Shown one piece after another: positions 19,151 through 28,105 of a DNA stretch of 64,000 bases; the first letter of the stretch is position 1, and every line of letters starts with the position of its first letter. Origin of the DNA: Corynebacterium frankenforstense DSM 45800 (lineage in GTDB: Bacteria > Actinomycetota > Actinomycetes > Mycobacteriales > Mycobacteriaceae); contig NZ_CP009247.1 in the NCBI RefSeq assembly GCF_001941485.1, positions 1,116,001 through 1,180,000 on the forward strand. The letters run 5' to 3'. The notes below the pieces were generated by a model. That model was not told the DNA's origin, did no database searches, and saw nothing but the letters and a program-made list of their open reading frames with translations. A program made the translations under genes and the position numbers.

Positions 19151-19222
19151 GGTCCCATGGCTCAGTGGAAGAGCGTTCCGTTCACACCGGAAAGGTCGCT
19201 GGTTCGATCCCAGCTGGGACCA
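19151..19222 (+). tRNA. tRNA-Val (CAC)
   Basis: A 72-base cloverleaf with acceptor GGTCCCA/TGGGACC, anticodon CAC in loop TTCACAC, and T-loop GTTCGATCC. Only part of CCA follows the discriminator A. It decodes GTG and stands alone, with its own terminator. Confidence 0.95.
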
Positions 19223-19227
19223 CCGCC

Positions 19228-19263
19228 AGATCCCGCCCCCGATCAGGGGTGCGGGATCTTTTG
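19228..19263 (+). terminator. Terminator of tRNA-Val(CAC)
   Basis: AGATCCCGC pairs with GCGGGATCT, and an inner CCCC/GGGG extends the stem. A T run follows, starting 6 bases after the tRNA. A possible -10 (TAGAAT, 19275-19280) for the copper genes comes next. Confidence 0.85.
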
Positions 19264-19419
19264 CATGTCTGGGATAGAATCGACGGCTGAACCCGAGACG
19301 GCGCACCCCCGTCTTCACCCCCGGTGGGGAACTGGAGCGGAGACCGCGCCGACAACTAAGCCGGAGTGCCCGGGCCGGGAAGGTCCGGGCCGACGACGAA
19401 GGAAAGGCCCCCGAGAACC

Positions 19420-20001
19420 TTGAGAGACACCGCGCACCGTGCACGAGCCGGCCTCGTCGCCGCCGCAGCCGCCCTGACCGGCGTCTTCGGCGCCGCGGCG
19501 GCGGCGCCCACGGCGACCGCCCACGACAGCGTCATCGACGCAGACCCGGGCCTGGACGCGAGCGTCGACAATTTCCCGGAGCGCATCACGCTGGAGTTCT
19601 CCGGCGAGCCGCGCCCGAACTTCAACACCGTCGCCGTCTCGGACGCCGAGAGCGGCGAGGTGCTGTTCAGCGGCGAGCCCGATCTCGACCGGCGCTTCGT
19701 GTCGATCGACGTGCCCGCGGACGTCGACCCGGGGCCCGGCACCTACACCGTCGGCTTCCAGATCACCTCCTCGGACGGGCACTCCACCCGCGGCAAGACG
19801 CAGTTCACCGTCCTCGGCGATGACGCCGGGGCCGCGGGAGCCACCGGGGAGACCGCGGACGCCTCCGACGAGGCCGCGGCCGAGGAGGGACCCTCCTCCT
19901 GGCTGTGGATCGCCCTCGGCGGGGTCGCGCTGCTGGCCGTCCTCGGCGCCGTGATCGTCTGGTTCACCCGATCCAGGACGTCCTCTGACAAGGAGAAGTA
20001 A
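19420..20001 (+). CDS. CopC-family periplasmic copper-binding protein
   Basis: A 193-residue exported protein with an N-terminal signal (RAGLVAAAAALTGVFGAAAAAPTATA). The mature protein begins with the His that acts as copper ligand in CopC (AHDSVIDADPGLDASV, about residue 32). The Greek-key CopC domain extends to about residue 140, including TYTVGFQITSSDGHSTRGKTQF. An acidic linker follows, then a C-terminal anchor (WLWIALGGVALLAVLGAVIVWF) with a short basic tail, as in CopC-type proteins fixed to the membrane. I chose the TTG at 19420, after an AAGGAAAGG; an upstream ATG at 19366 would add a 18-residue non-signal-like leader. The PCu(A)C gene starts 4 bases later. Confidence 0.85.
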   Translation: MRDTAHRARAGLVAAAAALTGVFGAAAAAPTATAHDSVIDADPGLDASVDNFPERITLEFSGEPRPNFNTVAVSDAESGEVLFSGEPDLDRRFVSIDVPADVDPGPGTYTVGFQITSSDGHSTRGKTQFTVLGDDAGAAGATGETADASDEAAAEEGPSSWLWIALGGVALLAVLGAVIVWFTRSRTSSDKEK

Positions 20002-20005
20002 TTCG

Positions 20006-20704
20006 ATGAAGCACCTGTCCAAGCGCCCGCCGATGATGCTGGCCGCGCTCACCGCGACCGCCGCCCTCGCCCTGGCCGGCTGCTCGCCCGCCAACGAGCA
20101 GGACTCCGAGGCCACCTCCCCGGAGAGCAGCCAGGCGACCTCGGCCGCCGAGAGCACCGCCGAGGCCGCGGACTCCGAGCTGACCTTCGACGACGCCGTC
20201 GTGCGCGCCAAGGGCGAGGACAACCACATGACCGGCATCTTCGGCACCCTGGTCAACCACACCGACCGCGACCTGTCGATCACCGGCTTCACCACCTCGC
20301 TGGGCGCGCCGAAGAACCAGATGCACGAGACCGTCGACGGTGTGATGCAGGAGATGACCACGCCGATGACGATCCCCGCCGGCGGCGAGCGCGTGCTCGA
20401 GCCCGGCGGCGACCACCTGATGGTCATGGACTACGAGACCCCGGTGGCCGCCGGTGACACCGTCGACATCACCTTCGAGCTCGCCGACGGCTCCACCGTC
20501 GAGGCCAAGGACGTGCCCGTGCGCACCCTGCTGCCCGGCGACGAGGACTACGGCGACCTCGCCGGCCAGGAGCACGGCGGCCACGAGGGCATGGAGGGCA
20601 TGGAAGGCATGGACCACTCCGGCCACGAGGGCATGGACCACGGCGACTCGGGCAACATGGACGGCATGGAGGGCATGGACCACTCCGGCCACGAGGGCCA
20701 CTAG
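20006..20704 (+). CDS. PCu(A)C-family copper chaperone lipoprotein
   Basis: A 232-residue lipoprotein: LALAGCS (cysteine about residue 25) is the lipobox after a signal peptide. The cupredoxin-like domain carries the copper motif with Met-His near QMHETVDGVMQEM and the later DHLMVMDYE, spaced as in PCu(A)C proteins that load copper into cytochrome oxidase. The C-terminal 50 residues form a His/Met-rich tail with repeats such as GMEGMDHSGHEG, a likely extra copper store and a sequence duplication at DNA level. It is in an operon with the CopC and Dyp genes. Confidence 0.88.
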   Translation: MKHLSKRPPMMLAALTATAALALAGCSPANEQDSEATSPESSQATSAAESTAEAADSELTFDDAVVRAKGEDNHMTGIFGTLVNHTDRDLSITGFTTSLGAPKNQMHETVDGVMQEMTTPMTIPAGGERVLEPGGDHLMVMDYETPVAAGDTVDITFELADGSTVEAKDVPVRTLLPGDEDYGDLAGQEHGGHEGMEGMEGMDHSGHEGMDHGDSGNMDGMEGMDHSGHEGH

Positions 20705-20827
20705 GCCCGCACGGCCACCAGGCCCCGCAAGAGCCGTCGGGCTGACCCGGGCCATGAGGCCCACCGGGGTCACCGACGGCCACCCGGCCCGCACCGGGCC
20801 ACGATGAGGGAGCTCGACCAGAAGGAA

Positions 20828-22120
20828 ATGACAGACACCACCGACCGCAACCAGCACATCCACCGCCTCTCGCGCCGCGGGTTCCTCGGCGCCGGCGTCG
20901 GCACCGTCGGCGCCGCCGCCGTGGCCTGCGCCACCCCCGGCGGGGGCGAGGCCGCCAAGGGTGGCCAGGGGGATGAGGCGACCGACGCGCAGGGTGCGGA
21001 CGCCGCCCCGCTGGCCGGTCAGACGGTGGCCTTCGACGGGCCCCACCAGGCCGGCGTGCAGACCGCCTCGCAGGCGAACCTGGCGCTGATCTCCTTCGAC
21101 CTCAACGAGGGCGTGGACCGCGCCGGGGTGCGCCGGCTGATGAACCTGTGGACCGAGGACGCCCGCGCGCTGTGCGGCGGGAAAAACCCGGTCGGCGGGC
21201 TCGAGCCGGAGATGGTGCAGACCCCGGCGAACCTGACGATCACGGTCGGCTTCGGCGAGCCGCTCTTCGACAAGATCGGCCTGCCCGACCAGCGCCCCGG
21301 GTTCCTGCACGACATCCCCGCCTTCGAGCACGACGACCTGGACCCGCGCTGGGGTCAGACCGACCTGGTGCTCCAGATCTGCGGCGACGACGCGATCTCG
21401 GTGGCCTACGCGATGCGCCACATGATCCGCTCCGGCGTGGACTACGCCCACACCCGCTGGTTCCAGCGCGGGCTCAGCCACGCCGACGGCTCGATGGCCG
21501 ACGGCACCACCCCGCGCAACCTCTTCGGCCAGAAGGACGGCACCGTCAACCCGCACGGTGACGAGGAGTACGACCAGCAGGTCTGGATCGACGCCGCCGC
21601 CGACGGCGCGCCCGACTGGCTCGACGGCGGCAGCGTGATGGTCGCCCGCCGCATCGCCATGCACATGGACGAGTGGGAGAAGCTCGACCGCAACTCCCGC
21701 GAGGTCGTCATCGGCCGCGACCTGCCCGAGGGCGCGCCGCTGTCCGGCGGCGACGAGTTCACCGAACCGGACCTGACCAAGACCGACGAGACGGGTCTTC
21801 CGGTCATCGACCCGAAGAGCCACATGGCGCTCTCCCGCGACGACGAGAAATACGACGCCGAGCAGCGCCTGCTGCGCCGGCCCTACACCTACGACCTCGA
21901 GCCGGAACCGGGAAGCGGCGACGCCTCGAACTCCGGGCTGGTCTTCCTGTGCTACCAGCGCAACCCGGACAAGCAGTTCAGCGCGATCCAGCGCCGCCTC
22001 GACGGCGGCGACCGCCTCAACGAGTGGATCACCCACATCGGCTCCTCGGTCTACGCCCTGCCGCCGGGCGTCGGCGAGGACGGCGACAGCTACTGGGGCC
22101 AGCGCCTGCTCGAGGCCTAG
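20828..22120 (+). CDS. Dyp-type heme peroxidase (EfeB/Tat-exported)
   Basis: A 430-residue peroxidase with a twin-arginine signal (RLSRRGFLGAGVGTVGAAAVA, about residues 13-33) and a following CATPGG. The heme-pocket motif is FGQKDGTVNP (GxxDG type) and the proximal His is in the later ARRIAMHMDEWEKLDR region. The C-terminal NPDKQFSAIQRRL is typical. It oxidises substrates with peroxide outside the membrane, and EfeB-like members release iron from heme. No EfeU/EfeO is beside it here; it follows two copper proteins. The start at 20828 is preferred by the signal length, although AGAAGGA is very close to it; 20804 is the alternative. Confidence 0.85.
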   Translation: MTDTTDRNQHIHRLSRRGFLGAGVGTVGAAAVACATPGGGEAAKGGQGDEATDAQGADAAPLAGQTVAFDGPHQAGVQTASQANLALISFDLNEGVDRAGVRRLMNLWTEDARALCGGKNPVGGLEPEMVQTPANLTITVGFGEPLFDKIGLPDQRPGFLHDIPAFEHDDLDPRWGQTDLVLQICGDDAISVAYAMRHMIRSGVDYAHTRWFQRGLSHADGSMADGTTPRNLFGQKDGTVNPHGDEEYDQQVWIDAAADGAPDWLDGGSVMVARRIAMHMDEWEKLDRNSREVVIGRDLPEGAPLSGGDEFTEPDLTKTDETGLPVIDPKSHMALSRDDEKYDAEQRLLRRPYTYDLEPEPGSGDASNSGLVFLCYQRNPDKQFSAIQRRLDGGDRLNEWITHIGSSVYALPPGVGEDGDSYWGQRLLEA

Positions 22121-22151
22121 AGCGGCGCGGGGCTGAAAGCACGGCGGGGCT

Positions 22152-22173
22152 GCCCGGGGCTGACACCCCGGGC
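22152..22173. terminator. GC hairpin after the Dyp gene
   Basis: Perfect arms GCCCGGGG and CCCCGGGC around CTGACA, with no T run. It may end the copper operon or just be a stable structure in the 268-base thrS leader. That leader also holds a weak -10-like TAGGAT (22257-22262). Confidence 0.45.
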
Positions 22174-22388
22174 TATGGGGAACACGGGGAAGTCTGCACT
22201 GTCGTGGCCCGGCCGGTCCCGCGCGCCCGCCTCTGGGCGGGGGAGGGGCCGCCGGGTAGGATGCTTGACTGTCCGCGGCCCCGCGCGCCCATCCGGCGTG
22301 CGGGGTGAAACGCGGGGGAAGAACCCACCAGCGGCCGCGTCCCGGTATGGCGCCGCCGCGTGAGCGCAAGAAGGAGCGCCTACCTCCC

Positions 22389-24470
22389 ATGGCATTAACC
22401 AGTGAGTCCCGTACCTACCGGCCGTTCACCGTACCCGCGGGCACACCGGTGGGCGCTGCCCTGCGCGAGCTCGACCTGCCGAAGAAGGGCCCCGAGGCCA
22501 TTGTCGTGGTCAAGGACGCCGAGGGCCAGCTCAAGGACCTCTCGCACGTCCCGGAGGCCGACGCCGAGTTCACCCCGGTGCCCGCCGACTCCGAGGACGG
22601 CCGCGCGGTCATCCGCCACTCCTGCGCGCACGTGCTCGCCCAGGCCGTCCAGGCCGAGTTCCCGGGCACCAAGCTGGGCATCGGCCCGGCCGTGGAGAAC
22701 GGCTTCTACTACGACTTCGACGCCGCCGAGCCCTTCACCCCGGAGGACCTGAAGACGCTCGAGAAGCGGATGAAGAAGATCATCAAGACCGGGCAGCGCT
22801 TCGAGCGCCGCGTGTGGGCCTCCCAGGACGAGGCCCGCGAGGCCCTGGCCGACGAGCCGTTCAAGCTCGAGCTCATCGACGACAAGGGCAACGTCGACCC
22901 CGACTCCGACGAGGCCACCGAGATCGGCGCCGGCGAGCTGACCGCCTACGACAACGTCAACCCGCGCACCGGCGACGTCGAGTGGTTCGACCTGTGCCGT
23001 GGCCCCCACGTGCCCACCACCCGCTTCATCCCCGCGTTCTCCCTGACCCGCACCTCCGCGGCCTACTGGCGCGGCGACCAGAACAACGCCGGCCTGCAGC
23101 GCATCTACGGCACCGCCTGGGAGTCCAAGGAGAAGCTGGCCGAGTACGAGCAGATGCTCGCCGAGGCCGAGAAGCGCGACCACCGCCGCCTGGGCCAGGA
23201 GCTGGACCTGTTCAGCTTCCCCGACGAGGTCGGCTCCGGCTTCCCGGTCTTCCACCCGGACGGCGGCATCGTCCGCCTCGAGATGGAGGAGCACTCCCGG
23301 CGCCGCCACCTGGCCGCCGGCTACTCCTTCGTCAACACCCCGCACATCACCAAGGGCGACCTGTTCAAGAAGTCCGGCCACCTGGACTTCTACGCCGACG
23401 GCATGTTCCCGCCCATGCAGCTCGACGGCGAGTACGACGCGGAGGGCAACTGCACCAAGCAGCCGCAGGACTACTACGCCAAGCCGATGAACTGCCCGAT
23501 GCACAACCTGATCTTCGCCTCGCGCGGGCGCTCCTACCGTGAGCTGCCGCTGCGCCTGTTCGAGTTCGGCACGGTCTACCGCTACGAGAAGTCCGGCGTG
23601 GTCCACGGCCTGACCCGTGCCCGCGGCTTCACGCAGGACGACGCCCACATCTACTGCACCGAGGACCAGCTCGAGGACGAGCTGTCCTCCGTGCTCGACT
23701 TCATCATCTCGCTGCTGCGCGACTACGGCCTGGACGACTTCTACCTGGAGCTGTCCACCAAGGACCCGAACAAGTTCGTCGGCTCGGACGAGATCTGGGA
23801 GCGCTCGACGAGCATCCTGGAGCGCGTGGCCACCAAGTCCGGCCTCGAGCTGGTCCCGGACCCGGAGGGCGCGGCCTTCTACGGCCCGAAGATCTCCGTG
23901 CAGGCCCGCGACGCCATCGGCCGCACCTGGCAGATGTCGACCGTGCAGCTCGACTTCAACCTGCCGGAGCGCTTCCAGCTCGAGTACACCGCCCCGGACG
24001 GCTCGAAGCAGCGCCCGATCATGATCCACCGCGCGCTCTTCGGCTCCATCGAGCGCTTCTTCGGCGTGCTGCTCGAGCACTACGCCGGCGCCTTCCCGGC
24101 CTGGCTGGCCCCGCACCAGGTGGTCGGCATCCCGGTCGCCGACGAGTTCATCCCGGCCCTCGAGGACGTCGCAGCCCAGCTGCGCGGGCGCGGCATCCGC
24201 GCCGAGGTCGACACCTCGGACGACCGCATGCAGAAGAAGATCCGCACCCACACCACCGGCAAGTCGCCGTTCATGCTTCTCGCCGGCGGCCGCGACGTCG
24301 AGGCCCACGCGGTCAGCTTCCGCTTCCTCGACGGCTCGCAGGTCAACGGCGTGCCGGTCGAGAAGGCCGTCGACGCCATCGAGGAGTGGGTGCGCTCGCG
24401 CCGCAACGACCAGCCGACCGCCGAGGCGCTCAAGGCGCTGCTCGGCACGGAGGTCGCCGATGGCGAGTGA
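22389..24470 (+). CDS. thrS: Threonyl-tRNA synthetase
   Basis: A 693-residue class II synthetase. It has an N-terminal TGS domain (residues about 8-70) and an editing domain with [13 protein letters not shown] (HxxxH zinc-like site) and [13 protein letters not shown]. The catalytic core has [32 protein letters not shown] (Cys is the catalytic zinc ligand), the class II motif 2 in [26 protein letters not shown] (23578-23655) and [15 protein letters not shown]. The anticodon-binding domain closes the protein. The start at 22389 begins [21 protein letters not shown] lies 12 bases upstream. No T-box antiterminator is seen. It overlaps the HIT gene by 11 bases. Confidence 0.97.
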   Translation: MALTSESRTYRPFTVPAGTPVGAALRELDLPKKGPEAIVVVKDAEGQLKDLSHVPEADAEFTPVPADSEDGRAVIRHSCAHVLAQAVQAEFPGTKLGIGPAVENGFYYDFDAAEPFTPEDLKTLEKRMKKIIKTGQRFERRVWASQDEAREALADEPFKLELIDDKGNVDPDSDEATEIGAGELTAYDNVNPRTGDVEWFDLCRGPHVPTTRFIPAFSLTRTSAAYWRGDQNNAGLQRIYGTAWESKEKLAEYEQMLAEAEKRDHRRLGQELDLFSFPDEVGSGFPVFHPDGGIVRLEMEEHSRRRHLAAGYSFVNTPHITKGDLFKKSGHLDFYADGMFPPMQLDGEYDAEGNCTKQPQDYYAKPMNCPMHNLIFASRGRSYRELPLRLFEFGTVYRYEKSGVVHGLTRARGFTQDDAHIYCTEDQLEDELSSVLDFIISLLRDYGLDDFYLELSTKDPNKFVGSDEIWERSTSILERVATKSGLELVPDPEGAAFYGPKISVQARDAIGRTWQMSTVQLDFNLPERFQLEYTAPDGSKQRPIMIHRALFGSIERFFGVLLEHYAGAFPAWLAPHQVVGIPVADEFIPALEDVAAQLRGRGIRAEVDTSDDRMQKKIRTHTTGKSPFMLLAGGRDVEAHAVSFRFLDGSQVNGVPVEKAVDAIEEWVRSRRNDQPTAEALKALLGTEVADGE

Positions 24471-25101
24471 GGCCGACGATGCGTCCCGCAGCGCCCACGG
24501 CGCAGGTGCCGGCGACGTCGCGGGCGCGGCGTCGTCAAGCACCTACGTCGACCGCGGCGTGGGCGAGCCGGACGGGCTGGTGCGCCTGTGGGCGCCCTAC
24601 CGGATGAACTACATCACCACCCGCCCGGACGGTTCTTCGATTGACGACGCCGCGCGCGCCGAGACGAAGCGCGACAACGACCCGTTCGTGGACGCGCCGC
24701 GCCACTCTGACGAGGAGTCGCTGATCGTGGCGCGCGGCGAGACGGTCTACTGCATCCTCAACCTGTACCCGTACAACGCCGGGCACATGATGGTCATCCC
24801 GTACCGCAAGGTCGCCGACCTGGAGGACCTGACCGAGGCCGAGTCGCACGAGATGATGGCCTTCGCGCAGGAGGCCGTGCGCACCGTCAAGCGGGTCTCG
24901 AACCCGGACGGTGTCAACGTCGGCTTCAACCTGGGCAAGGGCTCGGGCGGTTCCGTGGGCAGCCACCTGCACATGCACATCGTGCCCCGCTGGTCGGGCG
25001 ACGCGAACTTCATGACCGTCCTCGGCGGCACGAAGGTGCTCCCGCAGCTGCTCTCGCAGACCCGGAAGCTGCTGGCCGACGCCTGGGGGCGCACATGCTG
25101 A
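24460..25101 (+). CDS. HIT-family nucleotide phosphorylase/hydrolase
   Basis: A 213-residue HIT protein, the actinobacterial type found next to thrS and pgsA and described as an AP4A phosphorylase. The signature [10 protein letters not shown] (about residues 168-177) provides the histidine triad. The N-terminal 30 residues are a non-conserved Ala/Ser-rich tail. Two dispersed-motif copies in opposite orientation flank the first conserved block: 24528-24538 (reversed) and 24641-24651, both falling in variable segments (AASSSTY and SSIDDAARA). Confidence 0.88.
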   Translation: MASEADDASRSAHGAGAGDVAGAASSSTYVDRGVGEPDGLVRLWAPYRMNYITTRPDGSSIDDAARAETKRDNDPFVDAPRHSDEESLIVARGETVYCILNLYPYNAGHMMVIPYRKVADLEDLTEAESHEMMAFAQEAVRTVKRVSNPDGVNVGFNLGKGSGGSVGSHLHMHIVPRWSGDANFMTVLGGTKVLPQLLSQTRKLLADAWGRTC

Positions 25102-25868
25102 GCGTGCGTGGCAGGCGTCCGGCCGCCGTCGTCGTCGAGCCGGTGGCCCGTGCGGTCATGCGCACGGGGGTCAGCCCCAACACGGTGACATTGACCGGCA
25201 CGGTGCTGACCTGCGCGGCGATCCTCGTGCTCATCCCGACCGGCCACCTGTTCGCCGCGGCCGTGCTGTGCGCGGTCTTCGCCAGCTTCGACCTGATCGA
25301 CGGCACCATGGCCCGGCTCTCCGGGGGCGGCACCGCCTACGGCGCCACCCTGGACGCCAGCTGCGACCGCATCACCGACGGCGCGCTGTTCGCCGCGGTG
25401 GTCTGGTGGCTCGTCTACGTCGACGACGCCGCCCGCTCCACGGTCGCCGCGGGGCTGGTCGTGCTGGTGACCTCGCAGGTCATCTCGTACGTCAAGGCGC
25501 GCGGCGAGGCCGGCGGGCTGAAGATCAACGGCGGGCTCGTCGAGCGCGCCGAGCGCCTCATCGTCGGCCTGCTCGGCCTGGGCCTGGAGGGCCTGGGCGT
25601 GCCGCACGCCGTCGAGGTGGCCGTCTGGCTGCTCGCGGTCGGCTCCGCGTTCACCGTCTGCCAGCGGCTGTGGCGCGCCTCGCGCGACCCGGAGGCCGGC
25701 CGGCGCATCGCCCCGCCCGCCGGGGCGGCTGAGGCGCCGGACGCCGGAGCAGAGGGCGGCGCAGAGCGCGCGAACGGCGCAGAGCACTCGGCCGACGCCG
25801 AGCGCGCGGCCGGCGCCCGCCGCGCGGCCGAAGACGATGCGGCGGAGGCCGGTCGGGAGGGCGAGTAG
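25095..25868 (+). CDS. pgsA: Phosphatidylinositol phosphate synthase (CDP-alcohol phosphotransferase)
   Basis: A 257-residue membrane enzyme that transfers a phosphatidyl group from CDP-diacylglycerol to inositol phosphate, giving the anchor for PIMs, LM and LAM. The family signature is complete in DLIDGTMARLSGGGTAYGATLDASCDRITD (25290-25379; DxxDGxxAR...GxxxDxxxD). Several helices flank it (AAVLCAVFASF, VAAGLVVLVTSQVISYV). The C-terminal 40 residues are a low-complexity Ala/Glu/Gly tail. The ATG overlaps the HIT stop codon and the gene begins the PgsA-PatA-PimA cluster. Confidence 0.93.
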   Translation: MLSVRGRRPAAVVVEPVARAVMRTGVSPNTVTLTGTVLTCAAILVLIPTGHLFAAAVLCAVFASFDLIDGTMARLSGGGTAYGATLDASCDRITDGALFAAVVWWLVYVDDAARSTVAAGLVVLVTSQVISYVKARGEAGGLKINGGLVERAERLIVGLLGLGLEGLGVPHAVEVAVWLLAVGSAFTVCQRLWRASRDPEAGRRIAPPAGAAEAPDAGAEGGAERANGAEHSADAERAAGARRAAEDDAAEAGREGE

Positions 25869-25869
25869 C

Positions 25870-26904
25870 GTGCGCCTGCCCCGACGCGACGACCTGGCCG
25901 CCCTCGGCTACCTCGCCGGGTGGCGGCTGGTGCGCCTCCTGCCCGAGAGGTGGGTCAACGCCGCCTTCCGCCTCGGCGCCGACAGGGCGAGCGACAACGG
26001 CCGCGGCATGGAACAGCTGCGCCGCAACCTCGCCCGCGTGGTCGGTCCCGAGAACGTCACCCGCCGCCTCGTGCGCGACTCGGTGCGCTCCTACGCCCGC
26101 TACTGGGCCGAGGCCTTCCGACTGCCCTCGATCGCCGGCGACCCGGAGCTGATCGACCGGCTCGGCGACGGTGTGGTGGGCGAGGAGCGCTTCGCCGAGT
26201 CCTTCCGCCGTGGGAAGGGCGTGGTCCTCGTGCTGCCGCACACCGGCAACTGGGACATGGCCGGCGCCTTCCTCGTCGGCCGCTACACCGGCTTCACCAC
26301 CGTCGCCGAGCGGGTGCGCCCCGAGGCGCTCTTCGACGCCTTCGTCGACTACCGCAACAGCCTCGGCTTCGAGGTGCTCGCCCACGCCGGCGGGCGCCCG
26401 CCGATGGAGCGCCTGCGCGAGGTGGTCGAGGCCGGTGGCGTGGTCTGCCTGGTCGGCGAGCGCGACCTGAAGGGCCACGGCGTGCCGGTGCAGTTCTTCG
26501 GCGAGGAGACCACCATGCCCACCGGCTCGGTGGACCTGGCCCGGGAGACCGGCGCGGCCCTGCACGTGGTGCACTGCTGGTTCACCGACGACGGCTGGGG
26601 CTTCTCCGTCGGCGAGCAGGTCGCCGTGGACACCCGCGAGAAGATGCAGCAGGAGGTCGCCGACCAGTTCGCCGCCAATATCGCGGCGCACCCGGCCGAC
26701 TGGCACATGCTGCAGCCGCTGTGGCCGGCCGACCGTGAGCGTCGCCGCGCCGAGCGGGCCCGGCAGAGCGCCGACGGCGAGGCCCTGCACCGCTCGGACC
26801 GCGGCGCGCGACGGCGTGACGCCGGGCGCGACCGGGCGGCCGGGCGCGGCCGGGCGGCCGGGCGCGGCCGGGCAGCCGGGCGCGGCCGGGAAAGCGGGGC
26901 CTGA
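25870..26904 (+). CDS. Phosphatidylinositol mannoside acyltransferase (PatA type)
   Basis: A 344-residue membrane-associated acyltransferase of the LpxL/PatA family. The catalytic His and Asp are in VLPHTGNWDMAGAF (HxxxxD, about residues 122-135), and GERDLKGHGVPVQFFGE is the family's second block. It would acylate the mannose of PIM1/PIM2, consistent with its place between pgsA and pimA. The GTG start comes one base after the pgsA stop codon. The last 24 residues come from four tandem copies of an 18-bp unit (26824-26895), coding GRGRAA-like repeats, so the C-terminal tail length may vary between strains. Confidence 0.9.
   Translation: MRLPRRDDLAALGYLAGWRLVRLLPERWVNAAFRLGADRASDNGRGMEQLRRNLARVVGPENVTRRLVRDSVRSYARYWAEAFRLPSIAGDPELIDRLGDGVVGEERFAESFRRGKGVVLVLPHTGNWDMAGAFLVGRYTGFTTVAERVRPEALFDAFVDYRNSLGFEVLAHAGGRPPMERLREVVEAGGVVCLVGERDLKGHGVPVQFFGEETTMPTGSVDLARETGAALHVVHCWFTDDGWGFSVGEQVAVDTREKMQQEVADQFAANIAAHPADWHMLQPLWPADRERRRAERARQSADGEALHRSDRGARRRDAGRDRAAGRGRAAGRGRAAGRGRESGA
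26824..26895 (+). repeat. In-frame 18-bp minisatellite, four copies, at the patA 3' end
   Basis: Units of 18 bases, GGGCGCGGCCGGGCGGCC type, at 26824, 26842, 26860 and 26878. They code for an Ala/Arg/Gly-rich tail. Confidence 0.9.
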
Positions 26905-26905
26905 G

Positions 26906-28105
26906 ATGCGCGTCGGCCTGGTCTGCCCCTACTCCTTCGACGAGCCCGGTGGCGTGCAGGCGCACGTCCTCGAGCTCGGCGCCCAACTGCGCGCCCGCGG
27001 CCACCACGTCGAGGCCATCGGCCCGGCCTCGGAGACCGCCGATGTGCCCGGGTGGGTCCACCGCGGCGGCCCGGCGATCCCGATCCCGTACAACGGCTCG
27101 GTCGCCCGGCTCTCGATCGGCCCGCAGGTGCGTCGGCGCGTCGACCGCTTCCTGACCGAGGGCGACTTCGACGTGCTGCACATCCACGAGCCGAACTCGC
27201 CGAGCTACTCGATGGTCGCCCTGGCCCGCGCCCGCGGGCCGATCGTGGCGACCTACCACGCCTCGGCGTCGGGCTCGCGCGTGCTCAAGGCCGCGCTGCC
27301 GGTGCTGCGCCCCCTGCTGGAGAAGGTCCGCGGCGGCATCGCGGTCTCCGAGATGGCGCGGCGCTGGCAGGTCGAGCAGCTCGGCGGCGACCCGGTGCTC
27401 ATCCCCAACGGGGTGGACACCGGCGTCTTCGCCCGCGCGCGCCGCGAGGCGGAACAGGCAGCCGCGGACGCCCCCGCCTCCGGCGCAGCCGACGCCGCCA
27501 CCGGCGCAGCCGACGCCGCCACCGGTGTGGACGGGCCCCGCGGCGACGGGACCGAGCCCACCCGCCCCGTGGAGCTGGTCTTCCTCGGCCGCCTCGACGA
27601 GTCCCGCAAGGGCCTCGACGTGCTGCTCGCCGCCCTGGAGACGATGCGCTCGCGCACCCCGGTGCACGTGACCGTCATCGGCTCCGGGCGCGCCCGCCCC
27701 GCCCGCGGCGTGCGCTACGTCGGCCGGGTCAGCGACGCCGAGAAGGCCCGCCTGCTGGCCCAGGCCGACATCTACGTCGCGCCCAACCTGGGCGGGGAGA
27801 GCTTCGGCATCGTGCTCGTCGAGGCGATGGCCGCCGGCTGCGCGGTGGTGGCCAGTGACCTCGAGGCCTTCAACGCCGTGTGCGCCGGCGACACCGCCCG
27901 GCCCGCCGGCGCCCTCTTCGCCACCGGCGACTCCGCCGCGCTGGCCGCGACGCTCGACCGGCTCGTCGACGACCCCGCCGCGCGCAAGGGCCTGGCCGCC
28001 GCCGGGCGGGCGCGTGCCGAGCGCTACGACTGGCGGACCGTGACCCGCCAGGTGCTCGCCGTCTACGAGACGGTCACCGACGGCACGAAGGTGACGGTGC
28101 GCTGA
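26906..28105 (+). CDS. pimA: Phosphatidylinositol alpha-mannosyltransferase
   Basis: A 399-residue GT4-family enzyme adding the first mannose from GDP-mannose to phosphatidylinositol on the cytoplasmic membrane face. The start MRVGLVCPYSFDEPGGVQAH carries the glycine loop. The second domain has VFLGRLDESRKGLDVLL and the EX7E-type motif in GGESFGIVLVEAMAAGC. Residues about 181-222, between the two Rossmann domains, are an Ala/Asp/Gly/Thr-rich insertion with a doubled GAADAAT unit that is not part of the family fold. The ATG follows the patA stop by one base. Confidence 0.93.
   Translation: MRVGLVCPYSFDEPGGVQAHVLELGAQLRARGHHVEAIGPASETADVPGWVHRGGPAIPIPYNGSVARLSIGPQVRRRVDRFLTEGDFDVLHIHEPNSPSYSMVALARARGPIVATYHASASGSRVLKAALPVLRPLLEKVRGGIAVSEMARRWQVEQLGGDPVLIPNGVDTGVFARARREAEQAAADAPASGAADAATGAADAATGVDGPRGDGTEPTRPVELVFLGRLDESRKGLDVLLAALETMRSRTPVHVTVIGSGRARPARGVRYVGRVSDAEKARLLAQADIYVAPNLGGESFGIVLVEAMAAGCAVVASDLEAFNAVCAGDTARPAGALFATGDSAALAATLDRLVDDPAARKGLAAAGRARAERYDWRTVTRQVLAVYETVTDGTKVTVR

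Noticed and set aside
22121..22388. T-box or other leader upstream of thrS (and likewise hisS at 45568-45788)
   Set aside because: No T-box consensus, specifier loop or antiterminator was seen.
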